NCBI RefSeq assembly: GCF_007747215.1
Contig: NZ_CP036273.1
Span: forward strand, 6,804,322-6,868,321
Reading direction: 5' to 3'
DNA from: Urbifossiella limnaea
GTDB taxonomy: Bacteria; Planctomycetota; Planctomycetia; Gemmatales; Gemmataceae
Length of the DNA stretch: 64,000 nucleotides
Made by a program: the position numbers and the translations under genes. Positions 18,050-25,670 of this stretch are shown piece after piece (the stretch's first letter is position 1; each line of letters starts with the position of its first letter). Below the pieces are notes generated by a model. The model ran no database searches. It worked only from the letters and a program-made list of their open reading frames with translations, and was not told where the DNA came from.

Positions 18050-18400
18050 ATGGATGCCGACTTCCTCTCCAACTGGACCACGCAGATGCGCAAGGGGCTG
18101 CTAGAGCTCTGCGTACTGACCGTGCTCCGGCACCGGCGGATGTACGGCTACGACCTCGCCAAGACGCTCTCCGTCGTGGACGGGCTGGTGACCGGCGAAG
18201 GGACCATCTACCCGATCCTCAGCCGGTTCAAGAAGGACGGGCTGGTCGAGACGACGCTGGTCGAGTCGGCCGAGGGGCCGGCGCGGAAGTACTACCAGCT
18301 GACGGACCGCGGCCGGCAACTGTTGCCGAAGATGCGGGCGGCGTGGGCGGCGGTGCGCGACGGAATCGAGGCGGTTTCCTCCGCGGAGCAACTGCGATGA
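18050..18400 (+). CDS. PadR-family transcriptional regulator
   Basis: 116 aa. RKGLLELCVLTVLRHRRMYGYDLAK is the PadR winged-helix opening (given here in part), followed by GEGTIYPILSRFKKDGLV (recognition helix and start of the wing) and YYQLTDRGRQLL. It lacks the long C-terminal helix of larger members. ATG 18050 sits right on the predicted transcription start; ATG 18086 would leave a short leader but cut into the first helix. The stop overlaps the next gene by four bases (ATGA), the standard PadR plus membrane-protein pair in which the regulator represses both. Confidence 0.88.
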   Translation: MDADFLSNWTTQMRKGLLELCVLTVLRHRRMYGYDLAKTLSVVDGLVTGEGTIYPILSRFKKDGLVETTLVESAEGPARKYYQLTDRGRQLLPKMRAAWAAVRDGIEAVSSAEQLR

Positions 18401-19401
18401 CGGCCGAACACACCCTGGGCCTGACCGCCGCGGCGGAGGCCCGACTCGACGACTACCTCGCGCAGGTGCGCCGGGCGCTGCTCGGCGTGCCCGACGTGAA
18501 CTCGGCGGAAATCGAAGCGGACATCCGCGAGCACGTCGAGAACGAGCTCCGCGGGGCGGCACGGCCGGTCGAGTTGCTGGTGCTCGAAGTCGTGCTGCGG
18601 CGGCTCGGCCCGCCGACGCAGTGGCTGCCACCCGGCCGGGTGCCCGTGACGGCACAGGTGGGGGCCGCGGCCGTGACCTTCGGGCAGTTCCTGAAGTCGC
18701 GCTTCGGCGCGGCGCGCACCGCCGTCTGGCGCGGCCCCGAGGACTGGCGGCTGCCGTACCTGTCGTTCGGCACGTTCGCGCTGGGCGTGATCGCGTTCCC
18801 GCTGTTCCCGCTGTGCCTGGTCGTGAGCTACATCCTGTCCCGCGCCGGCATCGCGTGCGCCGCCGACAAGGGCGTGGCGCTCGACGGCGGGCGGAAGTGG
18901 CTGCTGTACCCGCCGGTGGTGATCGTGTCGGTGACGGTGGTGGCCAGCGTGTTTGCCCTCCCGATCGGGATCATCATCGGGACGGTGGACGAAGTTCACA
19001 ACACCGACATGTACGAGCGGTGGAACGCGGCCGGGCGGCCGACGGTGCTGTCGTCGTGGGGCCGGCCGACGCAGGTGCGGATGCCCGACCGGGAGGTGCG
19101 CGAGAAGTTCCCGGAGGTGCGGACGAAGCTCGACGGGGTGCTGGCGGCGTTCCCCGGGGTGTCGCCCGTGCGCGAGGTGCTGGGAGTGGGGTTCCTGTCG
19201 GCCGGCGTGCTGGCGGCGTGGTGGGGCGTGCTCGGGTGCGTGTGCGGGTCGTTCCCGGGGCTGGTGCGCGGGCTGGTGTACCCGTTCCACGGGCTGTTCA
19301 GCGGCCGCCGGGCCGGGTGGGTCGGCACGGCGGGGCTGGTTGTTCTTGCGGTGTGGGCCGCGGCTGCGTACCGGCTCGCGGAAGCCACCGGGCTGGTGTA
19401 A
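18397..19401 (+). CDS. Membrane protein with HAAS-type N-terminal domain
   Basis: 334 aa. Residues 1-80 (LDDYLAQVRRALLGVPD, then EIEADIREHVENEL) look like the HAAS/DUF1700 domain that typically follows PadR genes. Hydrophobic segments follow at about 125-150, 168-195, 262-285 and 305-330, giving roughly four membrane spans. Overlap with the PadR stop implies translational coupling. It is probably a membrane sensor or effector of the pair, with unknown ligand. Confidence 0.75.
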   Translation: MTAEHTLGLTAAAEARLDDYLAQVRRALLGVPDVNSAEIEADIREHVENELRGAARPVELLVLEVVLRRLGPPTQWLPPGRVPVTAQVGAAAVTFGQFLKSRFGAARTAVWRGPEDWRLPYLSFGTFALGVIAFPLFPLCLVVSYILSRAGIACAADKGVALDGGRKWLLYPPVVIVSVTVVASVFALPIGIIIGTVDEVHNTDMYERWNAAGRPTVLSSWGRPTQVRMPDREVREKFPEVRTKLDGVLAAFPGVSPVREVLGVGFLSAGVLAAWWGVLGCVCGSFPGLVRGLVYPFHGLFSGRRAGWVGTAGLVVLAVWAAAAYRLAEATGLV

Positions 19402-19408
19402 TCGATAC

Positions 19409-19441
19409 GCCGCTGGCGGCGCTGCAACGCCGCGAGCGGCG
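19409..19441. terminator. Hairpin between convergent genes, CCGC-palindrome family
   Basis: Arms 19409-19422 and 19428-19441 pair with one mismatch over 14 bp and a 5-base loop. It separates the membrane protein from the convergent DUF4198 gene and resembles the palindromes at 20185, 36316 and 41849. Confidence 0.5.
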
Positions 19442-19452
19442 GAACCCGGATC

Positions 19453-20115
19453 TCACTTCACGTCCGTCACGAGCGTGGCGTAGTGGCGGGTCTCGGTGTA
19501 CGCCTTGCCGGCGTACTCGCCGGGGCTGGCGTCGGTCACCCGGGCGAACACGCCGTAGCGGCCGGTCGGCGCGAACTCCGGCGTGAACCCGTCCTTGTCG
19601 GTCTTGAGTTGCTTCTTGTCGCCGCCGGGGGCCAGCACCGTCGCCTCGGCGTCGGCCGCGGCCTTCCCCTTGTACAGCACCTGGAAGCGCGTCTTCCCCG
19701 CCGCCCCGTGCGGCACCACCTCCACCACCAGCGGCCCGCCGACCGGCGCCGCGCTCGCGCCCAGCACCAGCGCCTTGGGGTAGTAGCACAGGCGGAACGG
19801 CGCCGCGTCGCCCTTCTGGAGCACGCCGTACTCGGTGACGCCGAACACCACGCGCGGGCCGCCGCCGGGGAGTTTCACGGCCAGGAAGCCGTCGGCCTTC
19901 TTCCACTCCAGCGGCGTGTCCTTGCCGCCGGCGCGGGCGGTGAGCTTGGTCGCGGCGAGCTTGTCGAGGTTGACCTTGGTGTCGGGTTCGAGCGAGTCGC
20001 TGAACACGACCTTCGCGGCGGCGCCGTCGGCCTCCGGGAGGATGAACGCGAAGTGCGCCCGCGCCGCGGTGGCGGCGAGGGCGGCGACAAGAGCGGCGAC
20101 GAGCATCCGTGTCAT
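19453..20115 (-). CDS. DUF4198-type exported protein
   Basis: 220 aa. A signal peptide ends at ATAARAHF, and the mature N terminus begins with His, as in the DUF4198/NikK-like family (HFAFILPE, then DTPLEWKKADGFL, KPLV-type beta strands, KGKAAADAEATVLAPGG, KTDKDGFTPEF). These proteins are all-beta with a transthyretin-like C-terminal half and are often linked to nickel or cobalt uptake in other bacteria; no transporter is present here. GGAGG lies 7 bases before ATG 20115. Longer frames through this region are shadows. Confidence 0.8.
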   Translation of the reverse strand: MTRMLVAALVAALAATAARAHFAFILPEADGAAAKVVFSDSLEPDTKVNLDKLAATKLTARAGGKDTPLEWKKADGFLAVKLPGGGPRVVFGVTEYGVLQKGDAAPFRLCYYPKALVLGASAAPVGGPLVVEVVPHGAAGKTRFQVLYKGKAAADAEATVLAPGGDKKQLKTDKDGFTPEFAPTGRYGVFARVTDASPGEYAGKAYTETRHYATLVTDVK

Positions 20116-20184
20116 GGCGTGCCTCCGGGCGACGGGTGAACCCGGGGAGTGTAGGCGCCGCGGGCGGGGGCGGCGAGTCGCTGC

Positions 20185-20236
20185 GGTTGCCGCTTGCGGC
20201 TTCGCGCTGCCCACCGCGAAGCCGCAAGCGGCAACC
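20185..20236 (-). terminator. Perfect 22-bp inverted repeat after the glycosyltransferase
   Basis: Arms 20185-20206 and 20215-20236 are exact complements, with an 8-base loop and the core CCGCTTGCGGC. It lies 10 bases beyond the glycosyltransferase stop on the minus strand and upstream of the DUF4198 gene. Confidence 0.6.
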
Positions 20237-20246
20237 GATCTTGGAG

Positions 20247-21383
20247 CTACGCCGCCCGGCGCGCCGGCGCGCCGTCGGTGAGGGCGTCCAGGTAGCCGAA
20301 CAGTTCCGCCTCGAAACGGTCCTTGCGGAACAGCAGCGCGTTGCGCCGCGCCGCCCGCGGGTCGAACCGGTCCGCGTTCCCCTCGAACGTCTCGATCGCC
20401 GCCGCCAGCGCGTCCGCCGTCTGCTCGTCGAACAGCACACCCGTCGGGTCCGGGCCGCCGGCGCGGACGGTCTCGGTGGCGCCGCCGCGGCCGAAGGCGA
20501 TCACCGGGCAGCCGCACGCCTGCGCCTCCAGCGGCACGATGCCGAAGTCCTCCTCGCCCGGGAACAGCAGCGCCTTCGCCCGCCGCAGGTGGTCGCGGAT
20601 CACGTCGTCCGCCTGCCAGCCGAGGAACGTGATGCCCGGCGCCGCCTTCGCCTGCAACTTCTTCGCGTCCTGCCCGGAGCCGATCACCACCAGCTTCTTG
20701 CCGAGCGTCGCGCACGCCTCGATGGCCAGGTCGAAGCGCTTGTACGGGGCCAGCGCCGACACCACGAGGTAGAAGTCCTCGCGCGGCACCGGCGCCGGCG
20801 TGTAGTAGTCGGTGTCCACCGGCGGGTAGATCACCACACTGTCGCGGCCGTAGCACTCGCGGATGCGGGTCTGCACCGTGCGGCTGATGGCGACGAAGTG
20901 TGTCACCCGGTCGGCGGTGCGGCGGTCCCAGCGGCGGATGCGGCCCATCAGCGCGTCCACGGCGGCGGCCTTCAGCTTCCCGGCGAGGCCCGCGGCGCGG
21001 AAGTACGAGCCCTGCATGTGCCAGGCGTAGCGCATCGGCGTGAAGCAGTAGCACACGTGCGGCACCCCCGCCGGCGGCCGGGCGCTCTTGGCCACGCAGT
21101 GGCTCAGGCTCACCACCAGGTCCGCGTCGGTCACCTTCCAGCCGGCGGCGAACGGCATCAGCGGGAGGAGGTAGCGGTAGTACCGATCGACCCGGGGAAG
21201 CCGGTTGAGCCGGCTGGGCGAGATGCGCAACTGCTCGATCGCCGGCGGCACGCTGCCGCGCTTGTGGAGTAGGGTGAGGAGGCGCGCGTCGGGCCAGCGC
21301 CGGGCCAGCGGTTCGAGGCACTTCTCGCCGCCGCGGAGCCCGGTGAGCCAGTCGTGGACGAGGACCACCCGCTCGGCCGGCAT
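20247..21383 (-). CDS. Family 4 glycosyltransferase (GT-B fold)
   Basis: 378 aa, cytoplasmic. The N-terminal Rossmann half begins VVLVHDWLTGLRGGEKCLE and contains HVCYCFTPMRYAW; the nucleotide-sugar half has YLVVSALAPYKRFDLAIEA and the donor-binding signature FGIVPLEAQACGCPVIAF, where the glutamates give the E-x7-E motif. It resembles the WbaZ/mannosyltransferase group involved in O-antigen or exopolysaccharide assembly. It is a single gene with its own hairpin terminator; no other polysaccharide genes adjoin it. Sugar specificity cannot be told. Confidence 0.88.
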   Translation of the reverse strand: MPAERVVLVHDWLTGLRGGEKCLEPLARRWPDARLLTLLHKRGSVPPAIEQLRISPSRLNRLPRVDRYYRYLLPLMPFAAGWKVTDADLVVSLSHCVAKSARPPAGVPHVCYCFTPMRYAWHMQGSYFRAAGLAGKLKAAAVDALMGRIRRWDRRTADRVTHFVAISRTVQTRIRECYGRDSVVIYPPVDTDYYTPAPVPREDFYLVVSALAPYKRFDLAIEACATLGKKLVVIGSGQDAKKLQAKAAPGITFLGWQADDVIRDHLRRAKALLFPGEEDFGIVPLEAQACGCPVIAFGRGGATETVRAGGPDPTGVLFDEQTADALAAAIETFEGNADRFDPRAARRNALLFRKDRFEAELFGYLDALTDGAPARRAA

Positions 21384-21486
21384 CGCAAACCCTCCCTGGT
21401 TAGGGCGGGGAGTGTACCCGGCCGGCGACTGCCGGGGAAGCCGACCCTAACCGGTGGGCCGCGGCAGCGGATTCGCTCCGGGCGCG

Positions 21487-21515
21487 TTGCACGCCGCCGG
21501 CACGCGATGTAAGTT
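21487..21515 (+). promoter_or_regulatory. Possible promoter for the PP2C gene
   Basis: TTGCAC (21487-21492), 17 bp, TAAGTT (21510-21515), followed by an AT-richer GAAGTTAACA stretch. It would give a leader of about 60 bases. Confidence 0.3.
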
Positions 21516-21581
21516 GAAGTTAACACCCGCGGACGTGTGGCCGATCGCCCCGTCGCCGCCCGGGGCCTGGGGACCGGTCTA

Positions 21582-22337
21582 ATGGCGTTCACGCTGAACA
21601 TCGGCAAGTGCAGCCTCCTCGGCAACTACCGGGAGAACAACGAGGACTCGCTCGACGTCAAGCAGTTCCCCGACCTGACGGTCGCCATCGTCGCCGACGG
21701 GATGGGCGGCCAGGCGGCCGGCGAGGTCGCCAGCAAGCGGGCCGTCGACATCGTGCCGCGCGAGGTCCGCAAGAACCTGACCCCGACGCTGAACCACGAG
21801 TTCGTCAAGGCCGTCGCCCGCCGGGCCATCGTCCAGGCCAACGAAGAAATCATGGCGATGGGCGCCCTCGACAAGGACATGAAGAACATGGGCACCACCG
21901 TCGTCATGGCGGTGTGGCGCAAGGGCGGGGAGCTGTTCGTCGCCGGCGTCGGCGACAGCCGGGCGTACCTCGTCCGCAAGGGGAAGATTCAGCAGCTGAC
22001 GGTGGACCACTCCCTGGCGCAGGCGCTGGTGGAGGCCAAGACGATCTCGCCGGCGGAGGCGAAGGACCACCGGTTCAAGAACGTGCTGTGGAAGTACCTC
22101 GGCAGCAAGGAGGTGGGCGACGGCCCGGAGGTGACCGTGGTGCCGGTTCAGGACGGCGACCGGTTCCTCCTTTGCACCGATGGCCTGACCGGCGTGGTGC
22201 CCGACGAGCAGCTCGCGGCGGTGGTGAGCGAGGCGGCCGACATGCAGCAACTCGCCGACGGGCTCGGCCAGCTGGCGCTCGACCAGAACTCGCGGGACAA
22301 CGTGTCGTGCGTGACGATCGAGGTCGTCGAGGGGTAA
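21582..22337 (+). CDS. PP2C-type (PPM) protein Ser/Thr phosphatase
   Basis: 251 aa, a stand-alone cytoplasmic catalytic domain. All PPM motifs are visible: NYRENNEDS, VADGMGGQAAGE (metal-binding Asp), MGTTVVMAV, GVGDSRAYLVR, DHSLAQALV, LCTDGLTGVV and NSRDNVSCVTIEV. It most resembles Stp1/PphA-like phosphatases that oppose Hanks-type kinases. The only kinase in this window lies 33 kb away and looks decayed. ATG 21582 was chosen by motif position; an upstream in-frame GTG adds 15 residues of no clear character. A perfect palindrome terminates it. Confidence 0.93.
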   Translation: MAFTLNIGKCSLLGNYRENNEDSLDVKQFPDLTVAIVADGMGGQAAGEVASKRAVDIVPREVRKNLTPTLNHEFVKAVARRAIVQANEEIMAMGALDKDMKNMGTTVVMAVWRKGGELFVAGVGDSRAYLVRKGKIQQLTVDHSLAQALVEAKTISPAEAKDHRFKNVLWKYLGSKEVGDGPEVTVVPVQDGDRFLLCTDGLTGVVPDEQLAAVVSEAADMQQLADGLGQLALDQNSRDNVSCVTIEVVEG

Positions 22338-22361
22338 CTCGGGAAGGTGACGCGCGAGAGA

Positions 22362-22393
22362 GAAAGCCCACCCGCCGCGGCGGGTGGGCTTTC
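22362..22393. terminator. Perfect 32-bp palindrome between convergent genes
   Basis: Two 16-bp arms meet without a spacer (GAAAGCCCACCCGCCG and its complement). The A-tract at one end and T-tract at the other make it a symmetrical, probably bidirectional, terminator for the PP2C and SDR genes. Confidence 0.8.
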
Positions 22394-22403
22394 GCGTTTC
22401 ACG

Positions 22404-23138
22404 TCACCAGTACATCTGTGCGGTGGGTTTAATCACCAGCTCCGGCACCGACACCCGCGGCGGCAGCGTCGCCACGAACAGCACCGCGTCGGCCACGTCC
22501 TCCGGCTTCAGGATCAGCGCCCGCTGCTCCTCCGTCACCGGCCGCGGCCGCGCCGCCAGGATCGGCGTGTCGATCTCGCCGGGGTACACGTTGCTGACGC
22601 GCACGCCGCTGTCCTTCTCCTCGTTGCTCAGCACCATGCCGAACCCGCCCATGCCGAACTTCCCCGCCACGTAGGCGGCGCCGCCGAGCGGGTTGGCGCG
22701 CTTCCCGGCCACCGACACCACGTTCACGATCACGCCGTCCTTGCGGGCGAACATCTGGTCCAGCACGGCCTTCGTGCAGTAGAAGGCGCCGTGCAGGTTG
22801 GCGCCGATCATCATCTCCCAGCTCTCCGGCGTCAGCTCGCGGATGGTGCGGTCCTTGATGTTCGTGCCGGCGTTGTTGACGAGAATGTCCACGCGGCCGA
22901 ACGCGGCGGTGGCGGCGCCGATGAGGTTCGCGCAGTCGGCGGCCTTGCTCACGTCGGCGGGGACGGTGCGGAGGGCGTCGCCAGCGTTCGCCTCCGCGGC
23001 CACGGCCGCGAGCTTCGCCGGGTCGCGGCCGGCGATCACCACCTTCGCGCCTTCCTTCAGGAACAGCAGCGCCGTCGCCCTGCCGACGCCCGATCCGCCG
23101 CCGGTCACCACCGCCACCTTGCCCGCCAAGCGGCCCAT
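22404..23138 (-). CDS. Short-chain dehydrogenase/reductase
   Basis: 244 aa, classical SDR. VVTGGGSGVGRATA is the Rossmann dinucleotide site (T-G-x3-G-x-G), VDILVNNAGTN follows beta4, and the catalytic set is seen as VVSVAGKR (Ser) and AYVAGKFGMG (Tyr-x3-Lys). After GR at the end of beta2 comes DPAKL, which gives no clear NADP choice. The length is typical, and the substrate is unknown. ATG 23138 was chosen because the glycine motif starts there at residue ~12; longer frames are shadows of prfB. It is divergent from prfB with a gap of 99 bases. Confidence 0.9.
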   Translation of the reverse strand: MGRLAGKVAVVTGGGSGVGRATALLFLKEGAKVVIAGRDPAKLAAVAAEANAGDALRTVPADVSKAADCANLIGAATAAFGRVDILVNNAGTNIKDRTIRELTPESWEMMIGANLHGAFYCTKAVLDQMFARKDGVIVNVVSVAGKRANPLGGAAYVAGKFGMGGFGMVLSNEEKDSGVRVSNVYPGEIDTPILAARPRPVTEEQRALILKPEDVADAVLFVATLPPRVSVPELVIKPTAQMYW

Positions 23139-23237
23139 GTGCGCTCTCCGGTCTTTGGTCCCCGAACCCGTGCCCCCTATGCTACTCTCCAACCCGGTGG
23201 GCGGCCCGCGCCCCCGATTCCGTGGAAGGACGCACCC

Positions 23238-24363
23238 ATGAACCCCGACCTCCGCCGCCGCACCGACGAGCTCTGCGCCCGCCTCACCCAGCTCCGGGAC
23301 TCTCTTTGATGTCGCTGGAAAAACGAAAGTCCGCGACGAGCTCGAAGCGAAACAGGGCGAACCCGGCTTCTGGGACAACCAGGAGAAGGCCAAGAGCACC
23401 ATCCAGCAGCTGAAGGTGGCGAACAGCCTGCTGAAGCCATACGAGGCGCTCACCGCCGCGGCCGACGACCTGCAGGCGATGGCCGAGCTGGCCGAGGAGG
23501 ACGCCGCGTTCGAGGCCGAACTCGAACCCGCGCTCGTGGCGGCGGAGGGGAAGTACACGGCGTTCGAGCTGCAGGCGATGATGAGCGGCAAGACCGACTC
23601 GGCCAACGCCGTCGTCACCATCAAGCCGGGGGCCGGCGGCACCGAGGCCTGCGACTGGGCCGAGATGCTGTACCGCATGTACATCCGGTGGGCGAAGGAC
23701 CACGACTTCGACGTGGAGGAGCAAGACCTGGAGCCGAACCAGGAAGCCGGGATCATGAGCGTCACGTTCAAGATCAGCGGCCCGTACGCGTACGGGTACA
23801 TGCAGAGCGAGATCGGCGTCCACCGGCTCGTGCGCATCAGCCCGTTCGGGTCCGGCGACACGCGCCAGACCTCGTTCGCCGCGGTGGACGTGCTGCCCGA
23901 GCTGGACGACACCATCAAGATCGAGGTGAACGAGAAGGCGCTGGAGATGCAGACGTTCTGCTCCGGCGGCCCCGGCGGGCAGCACCAGAACAAGACGCAG
24001 TCGGGCGTCCGGCTGATCTACCAGTACAAGGGCGTGGAGGTGCGCGGCGAGAGCCGGACGGAGCGGAGCCAGCCGAAGAACTACGCCAACGCCCTGGCGC
24101 TGCTGAAGTCGCGGCTGTACGCCATCGAGGAGCAAAAGCGGATGGGCGACATCGCCCAGCGGTACGACGCGAAGGGCGAGATCGCGTTCGGGTCGCAGAT
24201 CCGCAGCTACGTGATGCAGCCGTACACGCTGGTCCGCGATGAGCGCGACGGCATCGACGTGAAAAACCCGGCGGTGATGAAGGTGCTGGACGGCGACCTG
24301 GACGAGTTCATGCACGCCTACCTGCGCTACGTCACGGCCAAGCGCAACCGCATTCGGAAATGA
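23238..24363 (+). CDS. prfB: Peptide chain release factor 2 with programmed +1 frameshift
   Basis: The first segment (23238-23306) encodes MNPDLRRRTDELCARLTQLR plus three residues and meets an in-frame TGA at 23307. Shifting +1 at CTT-TGA continues as D-V-A-G-K-T-K into the 351-residue body, giving 374 aa. RF2 hallmarks are RISPFGSGD (the SPF tripeptide that reads UGA/UAA stops) and CSGGPGGQHQNK (GGQ, which triggers peptide release; the Gln is normally methylated). GGAAGGA precedes the ATG by 7 bases. UGA decoding by RF2 itself sets the frameshift rate, so the gene is autoregulated. The final TGA is the first three bases of a repeat array. Confidence 0.95.
23304..23310 (+). other. prfB programmed frameshift site
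   Basis: CTT followed by in-frame TGA, with GGGA (23296-23299) four bases upstream acting as the internal Shine-Dalgarno-like stimulator. The base after TGA is T; many bacteria have C there. The +1 frame is open for 351 codons. Confidence 0.9.
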
Positions 24364-24431
24364 CGAATGACGAATGACGAATGACGAATCCCCGGGTTCG
24401 TCATTCGTCATTCGTCATTCGTCATTCGTCA
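24361..24431 (+). repeat. Heptamer array forming a hairpin between prfB and tsaE
   Basis: Four copies of TGACGAA (24361-24388), an 8-base spacer containing CCCGGG, then five copies of the complement TTCGTCA (24397-24431). It starts on the prfB stop and ends three bases before the tsaE ATG, so no normal ribosome-binding site is available for tsaE. Confidence 0.8.
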
Positions 24432-24434
24432 TTC

Positions 24435-24887
24435 ATGACCCTCGACATCCCCGACCTCGCCGCCACCGAGGCGTTCGGCCGCCGGCTCGGCGCGCTCCTG
24501 TTCCGCGGCGCCGTGGTGGCGCTGGTCGGGCCGCTCGGCGCCGGCAAGACGCACCTCACGCGTGCCATCGCCGGAGGCCTCGGCGTGCGGAACCCGGCGG
24601 CGGTCACCTCGCCGACGTTCGTGCTGATCCAGGAGTACCCGGCCCGGCTGCCGGTGTACCACTTCGACGCCTACCGCCTGTCCGGCCCGCGCGAGTTCGC
24701 CGACCTCGGCGTGGACGAGTACTTCGCCGGCGACGGCGTGTGCGTCGTCGAGTGGGCCGACAAGGTGGAGCCGACGCTGCCGGCGGAGCAGCTGCGAATC
24801 GTCATCACGGCGGTGGACGAGAACCGCCGCCGCTTCGAGCTGACGGCGCACGGCGACCGGTACGCCGCGGTGCTGGCGGCGCTGTAG
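24435..24887 (+). CDS. tsaE: TsaE, ATPase of tRNA t6A synthesis
   Basis: 150 aa. VVALVGPLGAGKTHLTRAI is the P-loop; TSPTFVLIQEY and YHFDAYRLSGPREF are TsaE hallmarks, with GVCVVEWADKV following. It works with TsaB and TsaD to make N6-threonylcarbamoyladenosine at position 37 of ANN-decoding tRNAs; TsaB and TsaD are not in the window. ATG 24435 follows the heptamer hairpin immediately. An in-frame upstream start would translate the repeat and is rejected. Next gene cysC starts 9 bases after its stop. Confidence 0.92.
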   Translation: MTLDIPDLAATEAFGRRLGALLFRGAVVALVGPLGAGKTHLTRAIAGGLGVRNPAAVTSPTFVLIQEYPARLPVYHFDAYRLSGPREFADLGVDEYFAGDGVCVVEWADKVEPTLPAEQLRIVITAVDENRRRFELTAHGDRYAAVLAAL

Positions 24888-24896
24888 GTTAGCCGC

Positions 24897-25586
24897 ATGT
24901 CCGAACTCCCCGCCCCGCAGGTCTTCCACCACCCCGGTACGGTCAGCCGCGCCGACCGCGTCGCGCTGCTGAAGCAGACCGGCGCCACCGTGTGGTTCAC
25001 CGGCCTGAGCGGCTCCGGCAAGAGCACCCTCGCCACGGCCGTCGAGCACGCCCTGATCCACCGCGGTCACGCCGCCTACGTCCTCGACGGCGACAACGTC
25101 CGCTTCGGCCTGAACGCCAGCCCGAAGATCCTGACCGACACGCGCGGCTACGGCCCCGACGCGGCCGGTCGGTTCGGCCTGGGGTTCGGCGCCGCCGACC
25201 GCGAGGAGAACGTCCGCCGCATCGGCGAGGTGGCGAAGTTGTTCGCCGACGCGGGGCTGCTGGCGCTGACGAGCTTCATCAGCCCGTACCGGAAGGACCG
25301 CGACGCGGCGCGGGCGGCGCACCAGGCCGCGGGGCTACCGTTCGTCGAGGTGTACGTGAGCACGCCGCTGGAGGCGTGCGAGCGGCGCGACCCGAAGGGG
25401 CTGTACCGCCAGGCGCGGGCGGCGGTCGCGGCCGGGAAGGCGGCGGGCTTCACCGGCATCGACGACCCCTACGAGCCGCCGACGAGCCCGGAGCTGACGC
25501 TGGACATGTCGGCGCGGTCGGTGGAGGACGGCGTCGCCGCGGTGCTCGCGGAGTTGGCGGCGCGGGGGCTGCTCGGCGGGATTTAG
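24897..25586 (+). CDS. cysC: Adenylylsulfate (APS) kinase
   Basis: 229 aa. Phosphorylates APS to PAPS for sulfate assimilation or sulfation. [14 protein letters not shown] is the P-loop (about residues 37-48), then [56 protein letters not shown] and [11 protein letters not shown], all family signatures. Odd: roughly 18 extra residues ([18 protein letters not shown]) sit between DNVRFGLN and the ADREEN helix, where Escherichia coli CysC has about five. No ATP sulfurylase gene adjoins it. It shares an operon with tsaE and ends at a hairpin. Confidence 0.92.
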   Translation: MSELPAPQVFHHPGTVSRADRVALLKQTGATVWFTGLSGSGKSTLATAVEHALIHRGHAAYVLDGDNVRFGLNASPKILTDTRGYGPDAAGRFGLGFGAADREENVRRIGEVAKLFADAGLLALTSFISPYRKDRDAARAAHQAAGLPFVEVYVSTPLEACERRDPKGLYRQARAAVAAGKAAGFTGIDDPYEPPTSPELTLDMSARSVEDGVAAVLAELAARGLLGGI

Positions 25587-25660
25587 GGACGGAGGGGCCG
25601 TGGGACTCAGGGACAAGCGGAGGTCTCCCGGTCCCTGAGTCCCACTGTCCCTCCGTCCCT
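25585..25660. terminator. Inverted repeat between cysC and the DUF885 gene
   Basis: Arms 25585-25614 and 25631-25660 match at 28 of 30 positions with a 16-base loop, and include the repeated word GGGAC. It begins inside the cysC stop codon and ends 11 bases before the convergent stop. Confidence 0.65.
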
Positions 25661-25670
25661 CGGTCCCAAG

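Noticed and set aside
22347-23309. A 320-codon frame ending at the prfB internal TGA
   Set aside because: Only its last 23 codons are real (the first segment of prfB); the rest lies antisense to the SDR gene.
24361-24431. The TGACGAA array as a CRISPR array
   Set aside because: Repeat unit is only 7 bases with no spacers; it is a simple tandem array with an inverted partner.
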